From Burkholderiales bacterium (GTDB taxonomy: Bacteria; Pseudomonadota; Gammaproteobacteria; Burkholderiales; Burkholderiaceae_C): a stretch of 64,000 bases of DNA. The notes under the pieces were generated by a model that was given only the letters and a program-made list of their open reading frames with translations, was not told the DNA's origin and made no database searches. This document shows positions 58,412 through 64,000 of the stretch, one piece after another. Position 1 is the stretch's first letter, and the number at the start of each line of letters is the position of its first letter. The DNA lies in assembly GCA_016000265.1 (NCBI GenBank), contig JAECRL010000002.1:267567-331566 (forward strand). The letters run 5' to 3'. Both the position numbers and the translations under genes were made by a program.

Positions 58412-59872
58412 ATGATCGCTGTCGACGCCACCCTCGCCCGCCTGCAAACCGCCCGTGACCTGCTGCTGACGCCGTACGGTCTGGACGAATCCAGCCTGCT
58501 CAATGCGCTGCGGGTCATCACCCAGCACCGCGTCGACGACGCCGACCTCTACTTCCAGTACACGCGCAGCGAAGGCTGGAGCCTGGAAGAAGGCATCGTC
58601 AAGTCCGGCAGCTTCGGCATCGACCAGGGTGTGGGCGTTCGCGCCATCTCCGGCGAAAAAACCGCCTTTGCCTACTCCGACGACATCTCCGAGGCCGCCC
58701 TGCTCGACGCGGCCCGCACCGTGCGCACCATCGCCGCAGCCGGCCAGAGCCGCCGCGTCAAGGTCGACGGCCACCGCGTTGCCGCCAGCCGCAGCCTCTA
58801 CGCCTCCTTCGACCCCATCGCATCCATGGACAGCACCGCCAAGGTCGCGCTGCTGGAGGACGTCGAACGCCGCGCCCGCGCCAAGGACCCCCGCGTCGTC
58901 CAGGTCATGGCCGGCCTCGGCTGCGAATACGACGTGATCATGGTCGCCCGCGCCAACGGCGTGCTGGCCGCCGACGTGCGCCCGCTCATCCGCCTGTCGG
59001 TCACCGTCATCGCCGAACAAAACGGCCGACGCGAAGTCGGCTCATCGGGTGGTGGCGGACGCCACGACCTCAGCTACTTCACCACCGAAGTCACCCAAGG
59101 CTACGTCGACCAGGCCGTTCACGCCGCGCTGGTCAACCTCGAAGCCCGCCCCGCCCCCGCTGGCGAAATGACCGTGGTCCTGGGCTCCGGTTGGCCCGGC
59201 ATCCTCCTGCACGAAGCCGTCGGTCACGGCCTGGAAGGCGACTTCAACCGCAAGGGCTCCAGCGTCTTCGCCGGCCGCATCGGCCAGCGCGTGGCCGCCA
59301 AGGGCGTCACCGTGCTCGACGACGGCACGCTGCCCGACCGCCGTGGCTCGCTCAACATCGACGACGAAGGTCACGTCTCCCAGCGCAACGTGCTGATCGA
59401 AGACGGCATCCTGCGCGGCTACATCCAGGACGCGACCAACGCCCGCCTGATGAAGACCGCGCCCACGGGCAACGGCCGCCGCGAAAGCTACGCCCACCTG
59501 CCCATGCCCCGCATGACCAACACCTACATGCTCGCGGGCGACAAGGACCCCCAGGAAATCGTCGCCTCGATCAAGCGCGGCCTCTACGCCGTCAACTTCG
59601 GTGGTGGCCAGGTCGACATCACCTCGGGCAAGTTCGTGTTCTCTGCGTCCGAGGCCTACTGGGTGGAAGACGGCAAGATCCAGTACCCGGTGAAGGGCGC
59701 GACCCTGATCGGCAACGGCCCCGACGCCATGACGCGCGTCAGCCTCATCGGCAACGACCTGCAGCTCGACAGTGGCGTCGGCACCTGCGGCAAGGAAGGC
59801 CAGAGCGTGCCCGTGGGCGTGGGCCAGCCCACGCTGCGCATCGACGGGCTCACCGTCGGCGGCACCGCCTGA
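58412..59872 (+). CDS. tldD: metalloprotease TldD
   Basis: 486 residues. Zinc protease that works with TldE/PmbA to degrade or mature small modified peptides. Seen: the HEAVGHGLEGD zinc motif at about 267-277, EEGIVKSGSFGIDQGVGVRAISG, the RMTNTYMLAGD segment and the C-terminal GTCGKEGQSVPVGVGQPTLRIDGLTVGG. Length is typical. PmbA is not in the window. It lies upstream of the ribosomal-protein operon but is separated from it by a promoter region. Confidence 0.94.
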   Translation: MIAVDATLARLQTARDLLLTPYGLDESSLLNALRVITQHRVDDADLYFQYTRSEGWSLEEGIVKSGSFGIDQGVGVRAISGEKTAFAYSDDISEAALLDAARTVRTIAAAGQSRRVKVDGHRVAASRSLYASFDPIASMDSTAKVALLEDVERRARAKDPRVVQVMAGLGCEYDVIMVARANGVLAADVRPLIRLSVTVIAEQNGRREVGSSGGGGRHDLSYFTTEVTQGYVDQAVHAALVNLEARPAPAGEMTVVLGSGWPGILLHEAVGHGLEGDFNRKGSSVFAGRIGQRVAAKGVTVLDDGTLPDRRGSLNIDDEGHVSQRNVLIEDGILRGYIQDATNARLMKTAPTGNGRRESYAHLPMPRMTNTYMLAGDKDPQEIVASIKRGLYAVNFGGGQVDITSGKFVFSASEAYWVEDGKIQYPVKGATLIGNGPDAMTRVSLIGNDLQLDSGVGTCGKEGQSVPVGVGQPTLRIDGLTVGGTA

Positions 59873-59934
59873 GCGAAGTTTCGTGCGCTCCCCTGCGTGG
59901 GGTGGCGTGTTTTCAGCCTTCGATGCATGAGCGC

Positions 59935-59964
59935 TTGACCAGCCTCGCAAATCTCGTGCATAAT
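59935..59964 (+). promoter_or_regulatory. sigma70-type promoter of the rplN (spc) operon
   Basis: TTGACC (59935-59940), an 18-base spacer, and CATAAT (59959-59964). Matches to consensus are 5 of 6 at both boxes. Transcription would start near 59971, giving a leader of about 155 bases before the rplN ATG, long enough for feedback regulation. The 3' half of tldD and this region show no other gene. Confidence 0.75.
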
Positions 59965-60125
59965 GCAAGGCTTCGCTGTTGAAGCATTTGTCTCAACCCA
60001 CCAACCCTTCGGTGGATTCTTCGAGTCAGGTGCTTTTTCAGATCCGCCCGTTCTACGGGCCCAAGACTGATGGTTCGTTGTTGCGCAGTGGTTTGTGCAG
60101 CCGAACGGTCAAGTTGGGGTACACC

Positions 60126-60494
60126 ATGATCCAAATGCAATCGCGACTGGATGTCGCAGACAACACGGGTGCCAAGAGCGTCATGTGCATCAAGGTGCTC
60201 GGTGGCTCTAAGCGTCGTTACGCCGGCATCGGCGACATCATCAAGGTCAGCATCAAGGATGCTGCACCGCGTGGCCGCGTCAAAAAGGGCGAGGTCTACA
60301 GCGCTGTTGTCGTTCGCACCGCCAAGGGCGTGCGCCGCCAAGATGGTTCGCTGATCAAGTTCGATGGCAACGCCGCCGTGCTGCTCAACGCCAAGCTGGA
60401 GCCCATCGGCACTCGCATCTTCGGCCCGGTGACGCGTGAACTGCGTACCGAGCGCTTCATGAAGATCGTCTCGCTGGCTCCCGAGGTTCTTTGA
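60126..60494 (+). CDS. rplN: 50S ribosomal protein L14
   Basis: 122 residues, the normal length. [33 protein letters not shown] and the C-terminal FGPVTRELR...[11 protein letters not shown] are diagnostic. L14 sits at the subunit interface near helix 95. It is first in its operon here; in most bacteria rpsQ (S17) lies immediately upstream, but tldD takes that place. Confidence 0.98.
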   Translation: MIQMQSRLDVADNTGAKSVMCIKVLGGSKRRYAGIGDIIKVSIKDAAPRGRVKKGEVYSAVVVRTAKGVRRQDGSLIKFDGNAAVLLNAKLEPIGTRIFGPVTRELRTERFMKIVSLAPEVL

Positions 60495-60522
60495 ACCTCA
60501 GGTCAACGAAAAGGACAGCTCA

Positions 60523-60840
60523 ATGAACAAGCTCAAATCCGGCGACCAGGTCATCGTTCTGACCGGTCGTGACAAAGGCAAGCGCGGCACCATCACGTCG
60601 CGCGTCGATGCCGATCACCTGGTGGTCGAAGGCGTGAACGTTGCCAAAAAGCACGTCAAGCCCAACCCCTTGAAGGGCACCACCGGTGGCATCGTCGACA
60701 AGACCATGCCCATCCACCAGTCCAACGTGGCGATCTTCAACCCTGCTTCTGGCAAGGCTGACCGCGTCGGTATCAAGCTCCTGGCTGACGGCAAGAAAGT
60801 GCGCGTCTTCAAGTCCAGCGGCGAAGAAATCAAGGCTTGA
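60523..60840 (+). CDS. rplX: 50S ribosomal protein L24
   Basis: 105 residues, starting [22 protein letters not shown], a KOW motif, with HVKPN and [11 protein letters not shown]. Assembly-initiator protein of the large subunit. AAGGAC precedes the start. Second gene of the spc operon. Confidence 0.98.
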   Translation: MNKLKSGDQVIVLTGRDKGKRGTITSRVDADHLVVEGVNVAKKHVKPNPLKGTTGGIVDKTMPIHQSNVAIFNPASGKADRVGIKLLADGKKVRVFKSSGEEIKA

Positions 60841-60851
60841 CGAGGTCACAC

Positions 60852-61403
60852 ATGTCTCAACAACAAGCTCGCCTGCAAAAGATCTACCGTGAAAAGATCG
60901 TTCCCGAACTGATGAAGCAGTTCGGCTACAAGTCGATCATGGAAGTGCCGCGCCTGACCAAGATCACCCTGAACATGGGTGTCTCGGAAGCCGTCTCCGA
61001 CAAGAAAGTCATGGAACACGCTGTCAGCGACCTGACCAAGATCGCCGGCCAAAAGCCCGTGGTCACCATGTCGAAGAAGCCCATCGCCGGTTTCAAGATC
61101 CGCGAAAACATGCCCATCGGCACCATGGTCACGCTGCGTGGCGTCACCATGTTCGAGTTCCTGGACCGCTTCGTGACCGTCTCGCTGCCCCGCGTGCGTG
61201 ACTTCCGTGGCATCTCCGGTCGCTCGTTCGACGGCCGCGGCAACTACAACGTCGGCGTCAAAGAGCAGATCATCTTCCCGGAAATCGAATACGAGAAGAT
61301 CGATGCGATCCGTGGCCTGAACATCAGCATCACGACGACCGCCAAGACCGACGACGAAGCCAAGGCTCTGCTGCAGGCTTTCAAGTTCCCGTTCAAGAAC
61401 TGA
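60852..61403 (+). CDS. rplE: 50S ribosomal protein L5
   Basis: 183 residues. [38 protein letters not shown]-like [17 protein letters not shown] and [13 protein letters not shown] are typical. Binds 5S rRNA. The frame is open five codons upstream, but ATG 60852 has GAGG six bases before it and fits the family. Confidence 0.98.
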   Translation: MSQQQARLQKIYREKIVPELMKQFGYKSIMEVPRLTKITLNMGVSEAVSDKKVMEHAVSDLTKIAGQKPVVTMSKKPIAGFKIRENMPIGTMVTLRGVTMFEFLDRFVTVSLPRVRDFRGISGRSFDGRGNYNVGVKEQIIFPEIEYEKIDAIRGLNISITTTAKTDDEAKALLQAFKFPFKN

Positions 61404-61411
61404 GGCCCGCC

Positions 61412-61717
61412 ATGGCAAAAGTCTCTCTCAAGCAACGCGAAGAAAAGCGCGAAAAGCTGGTTGCCAAGTACGCCAAGAAGTACGCCGAACTCAAGGCCAT
61501 CATCGATGACGCCCAGAAGTCGGAAGAAGAGCGCTATGCCGCTCGCCTTGAGCTGCAAAAGCTGCCCCGCAATGCCAACCCGACCCGTCTGCGCGCACGC
61601 TGCAACCTGACCGGTCGTCCCCGTGGCACTTTCCGTCAGTTCGGCCTCGGCCGTTCCAAGATCCGTGAATTGGCTTTCGCTGGCGACATCCCCGGTGTCA
61701 CCAAGGCAAGCTGGTAA
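61412..61717 (+). CDS. rpsN: 30S ribosomal protein S14
   Basis: 101 residues, the long zinc-free form (no CxxC pair): [49 protein letters not shown]. It starts eight bases after rplE. Confidence 0.98.
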   Translation: MAKVSLKQREEKREKLVAKYAKKYAELKAIIDDAQKSEEERYAARLELQKLPRNANPTRLRARCNLTGRPRGTFRQFGLGRSKIRELAFAGDIPGVTKASW

Positions 61718-61747
61718 TCCCGGCCGGGCACGAACAGGAGTTATCCC

Positions 61748-62143
61748 ATGAGCATGAGTGATCCCATCGCCGACATGCTGACGCGCATTCGCAACGCTCA
61801 AATGGTCAAAAAGACCAACGTTGCACTGCCGTCGTCGAAGCTGAAAGTCGCGATCGCCCAAGTCCTGAAGGACGAAGGCTACATCGACGGTTTTGCCGTC
61901 ACCGGTGAAGCCGCAAAGCCCACGCTGGAAATCGTTCTGAAGTACTACGCTGGCCGTCCGGTCATCGAGCGCATCGAACGCGTTTCCCGTCCTGGTCTGC
62001 GCATCTACAAGGGCCGTCACAGCATCCCTCAGGTCATGAATGGCCTGGGTGTTGCGATCGTGACCACCCCGCAGGGCGTCATGACCGACCGCAAGGCTCG
62101 CGCTGCCGGCATCGGCGGCGAAGTGCTCTGCTACGTCGCCTGA
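61748..62143 (+). CDS. rpsH: 30S ribosomal protein S8
   Basis: 131 residues: [20 protein letters not shown] near the start and [22 protein letters not shown] at the end. S8 is the translational repressor of the spc operon in Escherichia coli. ATG 61748 has AGGAG at 61736-61740; the second ATG at 61754 is too far from it. Confidence 0.98.
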   Translation: MSMSDPIADMLTRIRNAQMVKKTNVALPSSKLKVAIAQVLKDEGYIDGFAVTGEAAKPTLEIVLKYYAGRPVIERIERVSRPGLRIYKGRHSIPQVMNGLGVAIVTTPQGVMTDRKARAAGIGGEVLCYVA

Positions 62144-62159
62144 TAGAGGAGCAATCGCA

Positions 62160-62693
62160 ATGTCCCGCGTTGGAAAAATGCCGATCGCCGTCCCTGCAGG
62201 TGTGGACGTCAAGATCACCGCTGAAGCCGTGACCGTCAAGGGCGGCCTCGGCACCCTGAGCCTGCCGGCCAACGGCCTGGTCACCGTCTCGCAAGACGGC
62301 GCCACGCTGAAGGTCGCGCCGGTGAACGAAACCGCCGAAGCCAATGCCATGTCCGGCACCTTCCGCGCCCTGCTGGCCAACACCGTCAACGGTGTCAGCA
62401 AGGGTTTCGAGAAGAAACTGACCCTGGTGGGCGTGGGCTTCCGTGCCCAAGCTCAAGGTCAGAAGCTGAACCTGCAAATTGGTTTCTCCCACCCTGTGGT
62501 GAAAGACATGCCGGCTGGCATCAAGGTCGAGACCCCGTCTCAGACCGAGATCCTGATCAAGGGCTCCGACCGCCAGGTCGTGGGTCAGATCGCCGCCGAA
62601 GTTCGCGCCTTCCGTCCGCCTGAGCCCTACAAGGGCAAGGGCATCCGGTATGCCGACGAGCGCGTGTCTCTCAAAGAGACCAAGAAGAAGTAA
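62160..62693 (+). CDS. rplF: 50S ribosomal protein L6
   Basis: 177 residues: [41 protein letters not shown] and the conserved [26 protein letters not shown] lies just upstream. Confidence 0.98.
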   Translation: MSRVGKMPIAVPAGVDVKITAEAVTVKGGLGTLSLPANGLVTVSQDGATLKVAPVNETAEANAMSGTFRALLANTVNGVSKGFEKKLTLVGVGFRAQAQGQKLNLQIGFSHPVVKDMPAGIKVETPSQTEILIKGSDRQVVGQIAAEVRAFRPPEPYKGKGIRYADERVSLKETKKK

Positions 62694-62707
62694 GGAGCTG
62701 ATTCATC

Positions 62708-63067
62708 ATGGCATTGAGCAAGAAGGAACAGCGCCTGCGTCGTGCGCGTCAGACCCGTGTTCGCATCGCCCTGCAAGGCGCCGTGCGTCTGACGGTCACC
62801 CGCAGCAACCTGCACATCTACGCCAGCGTGATTTCTGGCGACGGCACCAAGGTCATTGCAAGCGCTTCCACTCAAGAGAAGGAAGTTCGCGAGCAGATCA
62901 AGAACGGCGGCAACGCCGAAGCCGCCACCCTGATCGGCAAGCGCATCGCCGAGAAGGCCAAGGCTGCTGGCGTCGAGAAGGTCGCTTTCGACCGCGCTGG
63001 CTACCAGTATCACGGTCGTATCAAGGCCCTGGCCGAAGCCGCGCGTGAAGCCGGCCTCGTGTTCTAA
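62708..63067 (+). CDS. rplR: 50S ribosomal protein L18
   Basis: 119 residues: [41 protein letters not shown] and the C-terminal [20 protein letters not shown]. Binds 5S rRNA with L5. Confidence 0.98.
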   Translation: MALSKKEQRLRRARQTRVRIALQGAVRLTVTRSNLHIYASVISGDGTKVIASASTQEKEVREQIKNGGNAEAATLIGKRIAEKAKAAGVEKVAFDRAGYQYHGRIKALAEAAREAGLVF

Positions 63068-63094
63068 GCCGTCTGCAACCGGAAGGAATTTCAA

Positions 63095-63613
63095 ATGGCT
63101 AAGTTTCAACCCAAGGTGGCAGACGAAGGTCGTGACGACGGTCTGCGCGAGAAGATGATCCAAGTGAACCGCGTGACCAAAGTGGTCAAGGGCGGTCGGA
63201 TCATGGGCTTCGCAGCACTGACCGTGGTCGGCGATGGCGATGGCCGCATCGGCATGGGCAAGGGCAAGGCGCGTGAAGTGCCTCTGGCCGTGCAAAAGGC
63301 CATGGACCAGGCACGTCGCGGCATGCTGAAAGTGCCCCTCAAGAACGGTTCGGTTTTCCACAACCTGACCGGTGAACACGGTGCAGCCAAGGTGCTGCTG
63401 GCTCCGGCGCCCGCCGGTACCGGCATCATCGCCGGCGGTCCGATGCGCGCTGTCTTTGAAGTCATGGGCATCACCGACATCGTGGCCAAGAGCCTCGGCT
63501 CTTCGAACCCCTACAACATGGTTCGTGCCACGTTCGACGCCCTGAACAAGGCCACCACCCCGGCCGAAGTCGCTGCCAAGCGCGGTCTGACCGTTGAAGA
63601 CATCTTCAACTGA
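63095..63613 (+). CDS. rpsE: 30S ribosomal protein S5
   Basis: 172 residues: dsRNA-binding half with [41 protein letters not shown], then [25 protein letters not shown] precedes the start. Confidence 0.98.
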   Translation: MAKFQPKVADEGRDDGLREKMIQVNRVTKVVKGGRIMGFAALTVVGDGDGRIGMGKGKAREVPLAVQKAMDQARRGMLKVPLKNGSVFHNLTGEHGAAKVLLAPAPAGTGIIAGGPMRAVFEVMGITDIVAKSLGSSNPYNMVRATFDALNKATTPAEVAAKRGLTVEDIFN

Positions 63614-63629
63614 TCGCAGGAGAGCTGAC

Positions 63630-63812
63630 ATGAGCGAAAAGAAAACTGTCACGGTCAAGCTGGTTCGCAGCCCGATCGGTACCCGTGCCGATCACCGCGC
63701 CACCGTGCGCGGCCTGGGTCTGCGTCGCATGCACAGCACCGCTGTCCTGGAAGACACGCCGGCTGTGCGCGGCATGATCAACAAGGTCCGCTACCTGGTT
63801 GTGGTGCTCTAA
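63630..63812 (+). CDS. rpmD: 50S ribosomal protein L30
   Basis: 60 residues: [51 protein letters not shown]. The frame is open upstream, but ATG 63630 has AGGAGAG eight bases before it and gives the standard length. Confidence 0.98.
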   Translation: MSEKKTVTVKLVRSPIGTRADHRATVRGLGLRRMHSTAVLEDTPAVRGMINKVRYLVVVL

Positions 63813-63836
63813 GCATCGCAGCCTTCGGGGAATACC

Positions 63837-64000
63837 ATGGAACTCAATAGCATCAAGCCCGCATCGGGTGCCAAGCATGCCAAGCGCCGCGTCGGCCGCG
63901 GCATCGGCTCCGGCCTGGGCAAGACCGCTGGTCGCGGTCACAAGGGTCAGAAGTCGCGTTCGGGTGGCTACCACAAGGTCGGTTTCGAAGGCGGTCAAAT
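63837..64000 (+). CDS. rplO: 50S ribosomal protein L15, cut by the window end
   Basis: Only the first 54 residues are inside the window: [41 protein letters not shown], then FEGGQ. This is the Gly-rich N-terminal half of L15. It follows rpmD by 24 bases. The 3' end and, in the usual order, secY lie beyond the window. Confidence 0.95.
   Translation, partial: MELNSIKPASGAKHAKRRVGRGIGSGLGKTAGRGHKGQKSRSGGYHKVGFEGGQ

Noticed and set aside
1..64000. CRISPR arrays, tRNA genes, insertion sequences or prophage
   Set aside because: No spaced direct repeats, no tRNA-like cloverleaf and no transposase, integrase or phage structural gene were noticed while reading. A tRNA search program would be the decisive test.

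Overview
The window is high-GC DNA of a betaproteobacterium, almost certainly order Burkholderiales (Leptothrix/Ideonella/Aquabacterium-like; the genus cannot be fixed from sequence alone). Pointers are the DUF1840 protein, an EpsA-type regulator with PEP-CTERM proteins, the pilT - cyclic-nucleotide-binding gene - pilU order, the rsmI/yraN/SIS/BON block and the foldase-dependent Burkholderia-type lipases. Genes are tightly packed, with many 4-base stop/start overlaps. No tRNA, rRNA, CRISPR array, transposase or phage gene was seen.

Layout. 1-2.2 kb: a tiny PEP-CTERM protein, a YqiA-like esterase and a periplasmic glycerophosphodiesterase. 2.3-11.8 kb: a ten-gene type II secretion-like operon (pseudopilin, platform, ATPase, three small assembly proteins, PulC-like protein, lipoprotein secretin, three further pseudopilins). 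11.9-16.1 kb: EpsA-like LuxR regulator, exported ankyrin protein, PEP-CTERM protein and an exported protein with PstS-like motifs. 16.2-35.6 kb: a two-partner secretion pair (TpsB, 546 aa; TpsA, 3955 aa) followed directly by a DUF2341-LamG-ExbB fusion, two ExbD paralogues, TonB, a large porin and a coiled-coil protein. 35.6-42.8 kb: DUF1840 protein, histidine phosphatase and an RND efflux operon. 42.9-48.7 kb: PEP-CTERM protein, ubiA, and a minus-strand run yggS - response regulator - hybrid kinase - proC. 48.7-55.1 kb: pilT, CNB protein, pilU, a beta-hydroxyacid dehydrogenase, then BON, SIS, yraN and rsmI. 55.4-58.4 kb: two tandem lipases and their foldase. 58.4-64 kb: tldD and the spc ribosomal-protein operon (rplN to rplO, cut by the window end) behind its own sigma70-type promoter.

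How the genes may work together. The lipases belong to a family usually folded by Lif in the periplasm and exported by type II secretion, so the first and last thirds of the window could be functionally linked. The most unusual part is the TpsB-TpsA-ExbB-ExbD-ExbD-TonB-porin run: two-partner secretion is normally considered not to need a dedicated energy source, yet here a complete Ton motor, with a carbohydrate-binding-like periplasmic head on ExbB and no TonB-dependent receptor nearby, sits behind a giant adhesin-like protein. A strong terminator-like hairpin lies 14 bases before tpsB, so expression of this locus may be controlled by conditional read-through.
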